Positions 54,660 through 62,722 of a DNA stretch of 64,000 nucleotides are shown here, in pieces. The translations under genes were made by a program, and so were the position numbers. Under the pieces are notes generated by a model. That model saw only the letters and a list, made by a program, of their open reading frames with translations, was not told the DNA's origin and made no database searches. Origin of the DNA: Vibrio sp. D404a (GTDB lineage: Bacteria > Pseudomonadota > Gammaproteobacteria > Enterobacterales > Vibrionaceae); contig NZ_JAHGAJ010000019.1 of assembly GCF_030248535.1 (NCBI RefSeq), positions 299,282 to 363,281 on the forward strand. The letters are read 5' to 3'. Each line of letters starts with the position of its first letter. The stretch's first letter is position 1.

Positions 54660-54854
54660 TTATTGCGACTTGGTTAATTTCATAGCTTCTTCAATTGAAT
54701 ACCCGTGGTTTTCTATCAAGTCGACGACGGCCAGCTGAACTTCCATAGGGGGAACATCAATCTCTATATCGCCAATCGCAGAGACGTCAAGTTCATAGCT
54801 ATCTTCAATGAAATCTTCTACCGCTTCTTCTGTAGTGTTACTAATCTTTGTCAT
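54660..54854 (-). CDS. Small acidic protein of unknown function
   Basis: 64 residues, strongly acidic (TTEEAVEDFIEDSYELD, IGDIEIDVPPMEVQ), with a C-terminal helical part VVDLIENHGYSIEEAMKL. No signal or TM. Not recognised. The ribosome-binding site is weak. It is followed upstream on the same strand by another small gene at 54920-55075. Confidence 0.5.
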   Translation of the reverse strand: MTKISNTTEEAVEDFIEDSYELDVSAIGDIEIDVPPMEVQLAVVDLIENHGYSIEEAMKLTKSQ

Positions 54855-54919
54855 ATGTTTTTACCATTCGATCTATATAAACGGGAACCAAAGTGGTCAT
54901 ACTTATTGTTGGTATTGCA

Positions 54920-55075
54920 CTAAGGCAGCTTAGGCACGGGAAGTGAGAAGCCCATTAATTCAACAAGTTGTGATAAGTGAAACTCTAACAAGTATACAGC
55001 GGCACCCACGATAGCGAGCGTCGGTACCAGCTCAATTAAAATTCGTCCTAAAAAGGACATCCAACTACTGTTCAT
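54920..55075 (-). CDS. Small single-pass membrane protein, 51 residues
   Basis: A short ORF starting MNSSWMSFLGRILIELVP, with one hydrophobic stretch (residues 12-33, ILIELVPTLAIVGAAVYLLEF) and a C-terminal tail GFSLPVPKLP. AGAG lies 5 nt before the ATG. The family is not recognised. It lies 65 nt before the 64-residue acidic protein on the same strand, so the two may be co-transcribed. Confidence 0.5.
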   Translation of the reverse strand: MNSSWMSFLGRILIELVPTLAIVGAAVYLLEFHLSQLVELMGFSLPVPKLP

Positions 55076-55438
55076 TACTACTCTAATTTCTAATCATCTG
55101 CCCATCGCGGCATGGGACACGGTTACCTAGGGTCAATACCCCTCTTATGGATTGGATTATTGATATAAAGCTCACCCATTCCTAGCAGCCGTATGTAAGC
55201 GGGTGTAATTGAGTTCGAATGTATGGTTCACCAAACTTGATGCCTATACCTAAAAGCAATGCGAAAAGTAATGCTAAAACCGTAGATTAGGCATCATTCT
55301 AAAGCCCAATAAAGTGATTATTGAACCTGGATCACTTGAACATTCGATTTAAAAACGCCAAGTGTCCAGGCTCTATTTTTACGCCAATAGTAGCCAACTA
55401 AGCGCTGTTTGAACTCTGTTATTACTGTGGTCTAAGCC
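55076..55438. other. Intergenic region with long hairpin
   Basis: About 360 nt without a credible ORF. It has a small 12-bp direct repeat (AAAAGCAATGCG/AAAAGTAATGCT near 55253-55276) and the strong hairpin at 55326-55370 listed separately. Confidence 0.5.
55326..55370. terminator. Long stem-loop downstream of the prepilin gene
   Basis: CCTGGATCACTTG (55326-55338) pairs with CAAGTGTCCAGG (55359-55370) with one bulged base. On the plus strand CTCTATTTTT follows; on the minus strand it sits 69 nt past the prepilin stop. It may end the prepilin transcript, or belong to an unannotated plus-strand RNA. Confidence 0.5.
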
Positions 55439-55900
55439 TTAGCACCCATGTGAGACAATCGTAATCATAGGTTGCCCTATCTCACCATTAATACCGTGAA
55501 GGTAGCATTGGTCGCTTTTCCACGTATCGCGTTCTTCACCACCATACATGTAGACACCAAACGACTCTCCACCAACCATCAGGTCTGTAATGTTGAGGTC
55601 TGTATCCATCACCTCTTTGATGTTGTCACTGGTGAGCCTTAAATGGCCATAGTTCGTTGTCACACTAGAGGATACCCCTAGCTGAAGCGCGTGATCCTCG
55701 ATTCCCTCGATACCCGCTACTGCGGATTTGCCATAGATGATTGCAGTTGCACTCTCCAACCCTCCTTTGGCTCCCTCTAGTACTGAAATGCGCGCATCAG
55801 ATGAAATACCTAACACTCTTGGCGCAACCGTCACCGCTAAGATACCAAGTATGACAACGACGACGATCAGTTCGACTAATGAGAAGCCTCTATTTTTCAA
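55439..55900 (-). CDS. Orphan type IV prepilin-like protein (MSHA-type)
   Basis: 153 residues. The N-terminus MKNRGFSLVELIVVVVILGI is the class III prepilin signal: a 5-residue leader, cleavage after Gly5, Phe+1 and Glu+5, then a hydrophobic helix. Two Cys near the C-terminus (DQCYLHG, SHGC) can form the pilin D-loop disulfide. It is closest in style to MshA-like pilins. No prepilin peptidase, ATPase or other pilins are adjacent, so it depends on machinery elsewhere. Confidence 0.88.
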   Translation of the reverse strand: MKNRGFSLVELIVVVVILGILAVTVAPRVLGISSDARISVLEGAKGGLESATAIIYGKSAVAGIEGIEDHALQLGVSSSVTTNYGHLRLTSDNIKEVMDTDLNITDLMVGGESFGVYMYGGEERDTWKSDQCYLHGINGEIGQPMITIVSHGC

Positions 55901-56616
55901 TGTGAATATTCCTGTTTAGATGCTGTGTTACTGCTAATGACTTACCCAAAACGGTATTGTCATTGTTTCTTGTTAGTTGTTGGCAAAGGTAGCGAGAAGC
56001 ATATATCACGTATCATCACCTACGACGTCATTGTTAGAAATCATGTCGATAGAATCATGATGACCTTTGATTGGATATACCCTCTCAGTATCTCAGCGGC
56101 GTCGCAGTTTAATCTCAGGTTCAGGAATTGGTAGCTCTAGTGATGAGGTTTTATAACGTTTTTGTTTTTAATAAAGATGATGCAAATTAATGGGGAATAT
56201 TTCCCTTGAAATCATTAGGTTAATGACATCAGCGATAAATAGAGAAAATCCTAGCAATGCCGTTCTATGTTAGAGGGAGGCTGTATCAAGTGAGCCGCAC
56301 AGGTTTGAGGTGAGAAACGATTTGAGCTTAGAAACGATTTGTTCGTGCTTTTCTTATCATCAGTACTCCACCTAATCTGATCAGCAAAGCACGAACTCCA
56401 AATAGCATCATGTAAAGTAACGAGTAGGCTCTCATACCAATCTACTTTTTGCTGGCCACTTCACTTCTCCAACCTCAACCACGTATACATTTCGCGCGAA
56501 ATACTAGGTATATCACACCGCCAAATGCAACATATGCAACTAATCACAAATGAGTGAACATTGATTCCATATTGCCGTAGCATATTGATGTTCAAATTAA
56601 CAAAGGAATCAATAAC
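55901..56616. other. Long intergenic stretch, no confident gene
   Basis: About 715 nt. I see only a 17-bp direct duplication at 56304-56337 and scattered short ORFs without ribosome-binding sites. The right end carries AAAGGA before the gene at 56617. It may be decayed sequence. Confidence 0.4.
56304..56337. repeat. 17-bp tandem duplication
   Basis: TTTGAGGTGAGAAACGA (56304-56320) and TTTGAGCTTAGAAACGA (56321-56337) are adjacent and differ at three positions. Confidence 0.75.
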
Positions 56617-56970
56617 ATGGAAAACACTGAATCAATTAATACTGGGTTGTCAGAAGCTGAAAAGAATGCGAAAACTCATGCGATCGTCGCATACGCACTC
56701 ATGCTGTTGGGCTTCTTTACTGGTATTAGTTTTCTTGCGGGTGGTATTTGGGCAATGGTTAAGAAATCAGATGCTCAAGGAACTCTCTTTGCTGATCACT
56801 ACGACAACATCATTAAGACGTTTTGGGTGTCGATTGTACTCAGCATCGTTGGCTTCCTGACTGTTGTTTTTGTCGTCGGTTACGTAGTTCTACTTGTTGC
56901 TTTTGTATATACACTTTGGAAGCTGATCGCTGGCCTAGCGAAAGTCACTTCAGATAAGAGTTTTAATTAA
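56617..56970 (+). CDS. DUF4870/Tic20-like small membrane protein
   Basis: 117 residues with AAAGGA upstream. Three or four hydrophobic segments: HAIVAYALMLLGFFTGISFLAGGIWAMV, then after the conserved-looking HYDNIIKTFW, VSIVLSIVGFLTVVFVVGYVVLLVAFVYTLWKL cut region (66-98). The pattern of a short polar loop with H-x-x-N-I between TM2 and TM3 is that of the DUF4870 group. Function unknown. Confidence 0.8.
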   Translation: MENTESINTGLSEAEKNAKTHAIVAYALMLLGFFTGISFLAGGIWAMVKKSDAQGTLFADHYDNIIKTFWVSIVLSIVGFLTVVFVVGYVVLLVAFVYTLWKLIAGLAKVTSDKSFN

Positions 56971-56980
56971 TCAATTCAAT

Positions 56981-57010
56981 GTGAAGTCGTCGTTTTTGCG
57001 ACGACTTCAC
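56981..57010. terminator. 12-bp perfect stem-loop between convergent genes
   Basis: GTGAAGTCGTCG (56981-56992), a 6-nt loop, CGACGACTTCAC (56999-57010), 10 nt after the DUF4870-like stop. It is very stable but lacks a T-run after the stem. Probably a bidirectional 3'-end structure. Confidence 0.65.
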
Positions 57011-57105
57011 AGTCCAGCCTGCCAATATCACTTTCAATCAATATCATCTCTAAACAAAGCCAACCGAAATTCAATCAGACAGCGCTCTAGAAATCGTATA
57101 GATGA

Positions 57106-57591
57106 CTAGGGCTGTGTAGTCGATTTTGAAGATGATGAGTTTGCTGCTTTTGTTGCCTCTTCCGCTGTCTTCTTACCAAACACAGTATCCATCATAAAGC
57201 CGATACGCTTCGCTGCATTACCAAATTTATTTGGGTTAGCCGTGTAAGGAACTTTGAATTCAACTTCGCCCACTCGTTGCCCGTTCTGATAAGCATTAAT
57301 TTCTGCTTGTTTCAAAAACAGTGCTAAGTCCCAGCTCCAGTGACCTTCATATTCCAAGGTAAGTTTTTCAAGATCGTGTTTCGAATGATCCGGAACTACC
57401 GTGTAAGAGTAATTGTTGTCTTGCAGCCACGTTTCCATTGTATTCAAGAAGCCTTCGCGAGTTTCCGCATCTTTGATAATGACAACATCTACATCAGTCG
57501 TAGGTTCTGGAATCGCTTGCCCTGTATAGCGTGGTGCACCACAGCCAGCCAAGATCAAAACTGAAAGCGTTAATAGTACGTATTTTTTCAC
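57106..57591 (-). CDS. Lipoprotein of unknown function (Sbal_3080-like)
   Basis: 161 residues. Lipoprotein signal MKKYVLLTLSVLILAGC (LAGC, Cys17), then GAPRYTGQAIPEP. The body contains VDVVIIKDAETREGF, LEKLTLEYEGHWSWDLALFL and VGEVEFKVPYTAN, ending in a Ser/Lys-rich tail. It resembles the Sbal_3080 lipoprotein family by memory; the role is unknown. Gly after Cys suggests the outer membrane. Confidence 0.8.
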   Translation of the reverse strand: MKKYVLLTLSVLILAGCGAPRYTGQAIPEPTTDVDVVIIKDAETREGFLNTMETWLQDNNYSYTVVPDHSKHDLEKLTLEYEGHWSWDLALFLKQAEINAYQNGQRVGEVEFKVPYTANPNKFGNAAKRIGFMMDTVFGKKTAEEATKAANSSSSKSTTQP

Positions 57592-57781
57592 GTTACATGT
57601 CCCATAAAGATAATCGGACTCATATTAACACATTACAGTTGACCATACCATAAAATAACTCATTGACCTGACACGCCTTGTTACAACCGCATCAAAAACC
57701 ACGAAAGAAATTCGAATCGCTATAGGTCTGGTAATAGGAACATTTATCGCTTCGTACTATTGAGTGTATTAAAGGAAAATC

Positions 57782-58180
57782 ATGGAAAAGAAACTTCAAA
57801 CCAAACTCGCGACAAGCTTACTGCTGCTTAGAATTGGCATCTTTATCGTCTTCTTATTCTGGGGCTTGGATAAAATCCTTGTTCCCGAGCACGCGGTGAA
57901 AGTGCTGTCTGGCTTTTATGGCATCGACATGTCTATCAATGCCATGATGGCTTTAGGTGTGGCGCAACTTGCCTTTCTCGGTGCATTTCTCGCAGGTATG
58001 TGGAAGAAGTACACCTACGGTGCCATTTTGATTCTTCACGCAGGTTCGACCTTCTCATCATTCGGTAAGTACATGGACCCGTTCAACAACCTACTGTTCT
58101 TCGCTTCATGGCCTATGCTCGCTGCCTGTATCGCGCTATTTTTGCTTCGTGATTACGATACGTTTAGCGTTTCCAAATAA
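57782..58180 (+). CDS. DoxX-like integral membrane protein
   Basis: 132 residues with four TM helices. LLLLRIGIFIVFLFWGLDKILVPEHAVKVL cut region (14-43) contains the family's G..K pattern after TM1. HAGSTFSSFGKYMDPFNNLLFFASWP follows in the second half. AAAGGA is 5 nt before the ATG. The DoxX group includes thiosulfate:quinone oxidoreductase subunits and many uncharacterised proteins; no partner is adjacent. Confidence 0.75.
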   Translation: MEKKLQTKLATSLLLLRIGIFIVFLFWGLDKILVPEHAVKVLSGFYGIDMSINAMMALGVAQLAFLGAFLAGMWKKYTYGAILILHAGSTFSSFGKYMDPFNNLLFFASWPMLAACIALFLLRDYDTFSVSK

Positions 58181-58183
58181 CAC

Positions 58184-58209
58184 AAAGGGCGTCATTACGA
58201 CGCCCTCTT
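58184..58209. terminator. Terminator between DoxX-like and LysE genes
   Basis: GGGCGTC (58187-58193), 5-nt loop, GACGCCC (58199-58205), flanked by AAA and TCTTT, so it may act for both convergent genes. Confidence 0.8.
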
Positions 58210-58262
58210 TCATTCATTTTTGATCGCTGCACTTGCTGCAATAACACTAGGCGTTAAACCAC

Positions 58263-58889
58263 TTATCGCTGCTTCATGAAAGCCACAGCCAAACCAGATG
58301 ATACAAAAGTCACGCCTGCGCCAATATTCAGCCCCGATACCAACTTGGGTTTGTTTCTGAACCATTCAGATAACTGAGACGAAAATACGCCCATCAAGCT
58401 AAAGCCAATTGCCGTTAGCAAAGCAAACCACACACCATAACCGATCATCTGCGTTGTCACAGAGCCCAAGCTTGGATTAACAAATTGAGGGACGAAAGCT
58501 AACACGAACATGCCCGGTTTTGGGTTCAGCGCAGCAGAAAGAAATCCGGTTGAAAAGATCACTTTAAGCGACTGCTTCTTAGCTGGCTCTAGCGAGAACA
58601 GATTACGAGAACGAAGCACTTTCACGCCCAACCAGATAAGGTATGCCGCGCCCACCAGTTTAACGATGTAGAAAGCCACTTCTGAGGTTTGAATAAGCAG
58701 CGTTAAGCCGAACGTGGCCGCTACGACGTGAAACAAGATCCCTGCACCCGACGATAACCCAGACATAATGGCGGCGAGTCGGCCTTGGCTCAGCCCTCTA
58801 CCAATCGCGAGCAAATTATCTGGCCCGGGCGAAATCACCAGCAGTAGACACGCCAGCGTATAGGTAACGAATACCTCTAGTGGAAACAT
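58263..58889 (-). CDS. LysE/RhtB family exporter 1
   Basis: 208 residues from the ATG at 58889, with a perfect AAGGAGG 4 nt upstream. The family signature is near the N-terminus (LLVISPGPDNLLAIGRGLSQGR). Six hydrophobic helices follow, with VGAAYLIWLGVKVLR and GFLSAALNPKPGMFVLAFVPQFV cut region (122-144). It exports amino acids or related metabolites. The substrate cannot be told. Confidence 0.93.
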   Translation of the reverse strand: MFPLEVFVTYTLACLLLVISPGPDNLLAIGRGLSQGRLAAIMSGLSSGAGILFHVVAATFGLTLLIQTSEVAFYIVKLVGAAYLIWLGVKVLRSRNLFSLEPAKKQSLKVIFSTGFLSAALNPKPGMFVLAFVPQFVNPSLGSVTTQMIGYGVWFALLTAIGFSLMGVFSSQLSEWFRNKPKLVSGLNIGAGVTFVSSGLAVAFMKQR

Positions 58890-59053
58890 ACAACCTCCTT
58901 GTTGGATAAACTCATTCGCGAAATTGTTCAAAAATAGAGCAACTCAGTTACCTAACCTAAACCATTGCGCCTAAAACAACAAACCTCGATACCCACGCTA
59001 ATACCAAAACCAACGCTAACATCAGCATCAACATAAATGCCAAGTGTTATGCA

Positions 59054-59448
59054 TCAATTATCTGCTAATTGATTATCAGAACGTTCGATTAGAACCTCTT
59101 TAAACGCAAACATGCCATTTAGCGCTGCGGGGAAACCGGCGTACACCGACATTTGTAGGATCACCTCTTTGATCTCTTCTTCACTGCATCCGACATTGAG
59201 TGCCGCATTCAAATGCACTTTAGCTGTGGCGCACAATTACCCAACGCCGTTAATGCCGCCACTGTCGCGATTTCTCGGGATTTGAGATCCAAGCCTTTGC
59301 GAGCATAGATATCACCAAACGGATATTCGATGGTGTACTTGGCGAGATCAGGACAAATATCTTGCAGGCTCTCGATAACATTCTGCCCCGCTTCCCCATC
59401 AATCTCGGTCAGCAGTTCTAGCCCTTTTTCAAAACGTGATACTTCCAT
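59054..59448 (-). pseudogene. Carboxymuconolactone decarboxylase family gene with a frameshift
   Basis: Two frames complete one CMD-family protein of about 130 residues. 59448 to about 59222 encodes MEVSRFEKGLELLTEIDGEA through [20 protein letters not shown], and about 59221 to 59054 encodes [20 protein letters not shown] onward. One G is missing at AAG-TGCATT (near 59220) between QLK and VHLN. Both halves are well preserved, so the event is recent or a sequencing error. Expression should be under the MerR promoter directly upstream. CMD proteins include AhpD-like peroxidases and decarboxylases. Confidence 0.85.
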
Positions 59449-59479
59449 GGTTGTGCTCCTATCGGTTCAATATGAGCAC

Positions 59480-59510
59480 AGCTTACAAGTTAGAGTTCAC
59501 TCTAAGTCAA
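59480..59510 (-). promoter_or_regulatory. MerR-type promoter/operator with 19-bp spacer
   Basis: Reading the minus strand: -35 TTGACT (59510-59505), a spacer of exactly 19 bp (59504-59486) and -10 TAAGCT (59485-59480). The spacer region carries the perfect dyad TTAGAGT-GA-ACTCTAA (59490-59505). Overlong spacers with a central dyad are the hallmark of MerR-activated promoters. The -35 overlaps the merR stop region and the promoter faces the CMD gene. Confidence 0.88.
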
Positions 59511-59863
59511 ACGACTTTTCCGTCTTTATACAGGCCAATTTTATCTTCCAACGCCTTAAGGTGGGATTGCTGCTGTTCGATGTGCGCTTTGAGATTCTGT
59601 TGATGCTGCTCTAACAAGGCTTGGCGCGCTAGCACTGTGCTTGCTCCCTGCTCTCGTAATCTTGCGTATTCCAGAATCTCTTCTAGTGGCATAGCGGTCT
59701 GTTTTAGACGAATCACAAACTCGATCCATTTACGATCCTTGGCGGTATGAACTCGGTGGCCGCTCGCGTTTCGCTGGACACTCTTAAGCAAGCCGACCTT
59801 TTCGTAGTATCGCAACGTGTGAGCAGACAAACCCACCAAGTTAGAAAACTCTTTGATGTTCAT
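59507..59863 (-). CDS. MerR-family transcriptional regulator
   Basis: 118 residues from the ATG at 59863 with GGAG 7 nt upstream. N-terminal MerR winged helix: MNIKEFSNLVGLSAHTLRYY, EKVGLL, RNASGHRVHTAKDRKWIEFV. A dimerisation coiled coil follows (RQALLEQHQQNLKAHIEQQQ). There are no metal-binding Cys, so it is not a classical metal sensor; it is closer to the AdhR/YhdM-like small group. The operator directly after it regulates the CMD gene. Confidence 0.93.
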   Translation of the reverse strand: MNIKEFSNLVGLSAHTLRYYEKVGLLKSVQRNASGHRVHTAKDRKWIEFVIRLKQTAMPLEEILEYARLREQGASTVLARQALLEQHQQNLKAHIEQQQSHLKALEDKIGLYKDGKVV

Positions 59864-59900
59864 AGTAATTCTCCGAGTAGGCTTACCTTCCACGCATCTA

Positions 59901-60083
59901 CTACACAGCCTCAATCACTAGGTTCGAATCTGGATTGGGCGATGAAAATACAACATCTGAGCCGTCATTGGCTTCAACGGTAAACTCAGCATCAGACTCA
60001 ACATGAAAGCTCAGTTTAGTGTGACCCAACTGCACCGTGATTTCACCAGATTCAGCACTCACATTTTTAAACGTCTTTTTCAT
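59901..60083 (-). CDS. Small beta-rich protein of unknown function, 60 residues
   Basis: 60 residues with AAAAGGAG 7 nt before the ATG, a strong site. Alternating strands: GEITVQLGHTKLSFHVESDAEFTVEA cut region (13-38), then SDVVFSSPNPDSNLVIEAV. No signal or TM. Not recognised. It lies between the LysE exporter and merR on the same strand (29 and 37 nt gaps), so the four genes may be one unit. Confidence 0.7.
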   Translation of the reverse strand: MKKTFKNVSAESGEITVQLGHTKLSFHVESDAEFTVEANDGSDVVFSSPNPDSNLVIEAV

Positions 60084-60111
60084 TTCAAACTCCTTTTGAA
60101 TAACAGATAAA

Positions 60112-60726
60112 TTATTGGCGGCTCAGCAGTAGATTTGCGCCAGACAGCGCCAAGAAGGAGGCGCATACCTTGTTAAATCGTTTTGCCATTTTCGGCTTCG
60201 AGAACCACTGCCTTAAGTAAATACCGAATATGGCGTAGAGCGAAATCGCGGCCATCTCTAAGATCAAGAAAGTTAACCCAAGCACGAAAAACTGCTCATT
60301 GGCGCTAGAAGAAAGGTCAACAAACTGAGGAAGAAATGCCGTAAAGATAAGAATCGCCTTAGGGTTGCCCGCCGCTAATAAGAACTCTTGCTTGGCTAAT
60401 CCAAAGCGGTTTTGAATGGTGTCGATTTCAGAGATCGGACTCGCTTCTGAGCGCCAAAGGTTGAACGCTATCCACAGTAAGTAGGCGGCACCGACAATTT
60501 TGATCGTCAGAAATAGCGTCTCAGACGCATACAAAACCACCGCCAAGCCTGATGCCGCTAGTGCAATCATCACCGCGAACGCAGCGATTCGGCCAAGGCC
60601 AGCAATAAAAGCCGATTTGAAGCCATAGCAACGGGCATTGTTCATCGACAACAAGTTATTTGGGCCGGGCGTCATATTCAGAGCAAAACACGCAGGGATA
60701 AAAAAGAGTAACTTCCAGATTTCCAT
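60112..60726 (-). CDS. LysE/RhtB family exporter 2
   Basis: 204 residues, AAAGGAAA before the ATG. N-terminal signature FALNMTPGPNNLLSMNNARCYG, VGAAYLLWIAFNLWRSEA and LAAGNPKAILIFTAFLPQFV. Six TM helices. Distant paralog of the exporter at 58263. It precedes the 60-residue protein and merR genes. Confidence 0.93.
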   Translation of the reverse strand: MEIWKLLFFIPACFALNMTPGPNNLLSMNNARCYGFKSAFIAGLGRIAAFAVMIALAASGLAVVLYASETLFLTIKIVGAAYLLWIAFNLWRSEASPISEIDTIQNRFGLAKQEFLLAAGNPKAILIFTAFLPQFVDLSSSANEQFFVLGLTFLILEMAAISLYAIFGIYLRQWFSKPKMAKRFNKVCASFLALSGANLLLSRQ

Positions 60727-60778
60727 CAGGTTTCCTTTATCAATGTATCAACACGCAATCGGTGAGTTTAAATGTGGG

Positions 60779-61075
60779 TTACTTGGTTCTGTCTTCAATT
60801 TCATCGAACGCTTCGACAGAAACACGCTCGGCTATTTCACGCATCTTCTGCATCTTTTCTGGGTTTCTGTTTCCCCAAAACTGCTCCCAATCTTCACGGC
60901 TGTTCCACTTAGCAATGGTGAGAACCTTCTCTTGCGTGTCGGATGATTGAAGCATGAAGCTACCGAGCGCGCCTTCTGTCGATTCATGAATAGATTCGGT
61001 CGCAGAGCGCCACACATATTGAAACTCGTCCATCTTGTCGGCAGGTACACGCCACTCGTAGATAACTCTAAACAT
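60779..61075 (-). CDS. Antibiotic biosynthesis monooxygenase (ABM) domain protein
   Basis: 98 residues forming one ferredoxin-like ABM domain: MFRVIYEWRVPADKMDEFQY, LGSFMLQSSDTQEKVLTIAKW and SREDWEQFWGN. Such dimers act as small monooxygenases, heme- or quinol-related enzymes, or simply bind ligands. The name does not imply antibiotic synthesis here. About 50 nt before the LysE gene on the same strand. Confidence 0.85.
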   Translation of the reverse strand: MFRVIYEWRVPADKMDEFQYVWRSATESIHESTEGALGSFMLQSSDTQEKVLTIAKWNSREDWEQFWGNRNPEKMQKMREIAERVSVEAFDEIEDRTK

Positions 61076-61087
61076 AAACGATCCTTG

Positions 61088-61531
61088 TTACTCCGTTTGT
61101 TTATTCGATTGAATCGGCTCACTTACAAAGACCAACCAATAAAACCCCAGCACCACTAGCAAGACTAAGGTGATAAGACTAAAAAACAAAAATTCAGAAA
61201 AGCTGCTCGATAAAGAGAGACTAAACAGCGAAACCATTATGTGGATAGCCGTTAATAAGATGACGGGAGCAAAGATAATTCGAGAGGCTGTTCCTACCCA
61301 CTTTGGGGTCATTGGATGGTGGATACGGCTTAAACAGTCGCCTTCCGCCAGCGCAGACTCTGTGGGGTCAACGGTGTTATAGATTTTACCTTTAATTTGA
61401 CAATGTGTAGGGCCAACTTCTATCACGGCGTTTTCTAGGGCAATGTGCAATTCCCTACTTGAACTCGCTATATCAAGTTGTATCCCTTCTGGTGGTACTA
61501 AAACGTACTTCCCCTTCACAACCCACTCCAT
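61088..61531 (-). CDS. Small membrane protein of unknown function
   Basis: 147 residues from the ATG at 61531 (GTG at 61537 is also possible; no clear ribosome-binding site). The N-terminal 80 residues are soluble and beta-rich (WVVKGKYVLVPPEGIQLDIA, VGPTHCQIKGKIYNT). Two TM helices follow, RIIFAPVILLTAIHIMVSLF and LFFSLITLVLLVVLGFYWLV, and the tail is short and polar. Not recognised. 12 nt before the ABM gene on the same strand. Confidence 0.65.
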   Translation of the reverse strand: MEWVVKGKYVLVPPEGIQLDIASSSRELHIALENAVIEVGPTHCQIKGKIYNTVDPTESALAEGDCLSRIHHPMTPKWVGTASRIIFAPVILLTAIHIMVSLFSLSLSSSFSEFLFFSLITLVLLVVLGFYWLVFVSEPIQSNKQTE

Positions 61532-61707
61532 ATTCACTACAGACTTTGAGCATCAGGCACACAACATAAAGCATCTGCTCACCAATTCCGCTTTCACGCC
61601 CTAGACCAAGCTAACCTAAGCACGCTTGTCAGCCACTCACCGTAACCTGCTGACTACAATAGCAAAAATGACTAATATATGCACAATTTATAAAACACCA
61701 AGATCAC

Positions 61708-61735
61708 ATAACGCCAGCGCTAGGTCTGGCGTTAT
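61708..61735 (-). terminator. 10-bp perfect stem-loop after the methyltransferase gene
   Basis: ATAACGCCAG (61708-61717) and CTGGCGTTAT (61726-61735) form a perfect stem with an 8-nt loop, 8 nt after the stop. A delayed TTTTAT follows on the minus strand. ATAACGCC resembles the outer core of integron attC sites, but the rest of an attC is absent. Confidence 0.55.
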
Positions 61736-61743
61736 GAGGTTTA

Positions 61744-62448
61744 TTAAGCTGGTAACTTTTCACATCTGAAGAAGATGAAATTAGGATTGTTTTTGAGGCG
61801 GTTGTATCTTACTTCGCACAGTTCCTTGGCCTTCTCATCTACTGTGCCTTCACTGATTCTAGATATCACAAGCCCTGCATTGGTGATGGCGTCGCTGATT
61901 TCAGTGAGAGAACGGCGGTAGAAGCTGACTTTGACTGGCGTGCCAATGGTATCCCAATCCTCTTCGATAAACTCACGGCTGAAGTAGTTGCCAGATTCAG
62001 AGCACTCAAAGTCGGCAAAGGGATGGTGAGTTGAGAAAACCATATAGCCACCGGGCTTTAACACACGAGCGACGGATTCAAATACAGGCGTTAAGTCTTC
62101 AATGTAGTGCAACACTAAAGGACAAACGATCACGTCTGCACTGCCATCACCTTCTAATGGCAAGCCTTCCGCGGCATCTTGGCGATACGCTCGAACCTTC
62201 GAACCAAACTTGTTTTTGACCAGTGTGACCATGTCGTCGGATAAGTCGGTACAGGTGAGTTGGCCGACCGCTTGTTTCAAAAACCAATCCGCATATTCAC
62301 CCGGACCGCACCCCATATCTATCACGCTTTTACCTTGCAGGTCATCTAACAAGGCGATTGTTGATGGGCGCTCTAGCAATGCATTGTAAATATTGTCTTT
62401 TACTACTTCCGCATACTTAGCGGCATGTTTTGTATACATTTCTGACAT
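61744..62448 (-). CDS. SAM-dependent class I methyltransferase
   Basis: 234 residues. Motif I VIDMGCGPGEYADWF, motif II region LTCTDLSDDMVTLVKNKFG, a SADVIVCPLVLHYIEDL segment, and LKPGGYMVFSTHHPF. This is a UbiE/BioC-like Rossmann methyltransferase of the Methyltransf_11 type. Substrate unknown. It is the last ordinary gene before the integron cassettes. Confidence 0.92.
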   Translation of the reverse strand: MSEMYTKHAAKYAEVVKDNIYNALLERPSTIALLDDLQGKSVIDMGCGPGEYADWFLKQAVGQLTCTDLSDDMVTLVKNKFGSKVRAYRQDAAEGLPLEGDGSADVIVCPLVLHYIEDLTPVFESVARVLKPGGYMVFSTHHPFADFECSESGNYFSREFIEEDWDTIGTPVKVSFYRRSLTEISDAITNAGLVISRISEGTVDEKAKELCEVRYNRLKNNPNFIFFRCEKLPA

Positions 62449-62634
62449 GTCATTCCCCTACCTATTCCAAAGCATGGAGAATAGCACACTACAATGGCAT
62501 GGAGTCTTTTGGGTTGGGTTGCTTGTTTCGGGGTTATTGATGAATGAGGCTTTGGTGAGAGTAGCGATGTGGATTTGTCCTACACGCTTATTATGTATCG
62601 GGACTCTTAGCAAGGTGAACACGCAATATGGATG

Positions 62635-62717
62635 CAGCAACAAACCACCTTGATGACGAAAGCCAACGCGAAATATAATAACACGCGTTGGGGATCCCTT
62701 TTATTTGTTGGTTATGT
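62635..62717 (-). repeat. attC-like integron recombination site A (array end)
   Basis: Read on the minus strand it begins ACATAAC, 6 nt after the stop of the GIY-YIG gene. It continues ACCAACAAA, AGGGATCCCCAACGCG, a 13-nt centre and CGCGTTGG, and ends TTTGTTGCTG. The arms CAACAAA/TTTGTTG and CCAACGCG/CGCGTTGG give the imperfect palindrome of Vibrio attC sites. Same orientation and CCCAACGC core as site B. Confidence 0.7.
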
Positions 62718-62722
62718 TTAAG

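Noticed and set aside
55901..56616. Short ORFs in the long gap (for example 55925-56134)
   Set aside because: No ribosome-binding sites, unusual composition and no protein features.
61708..61735. Another attC site (ATAACGCC core)
   Set aside because: The sequence is a simple 10-bp hairpin directly after a stop codon without the central CCAACGC/GCGTTGG arms seen in sites A and B.
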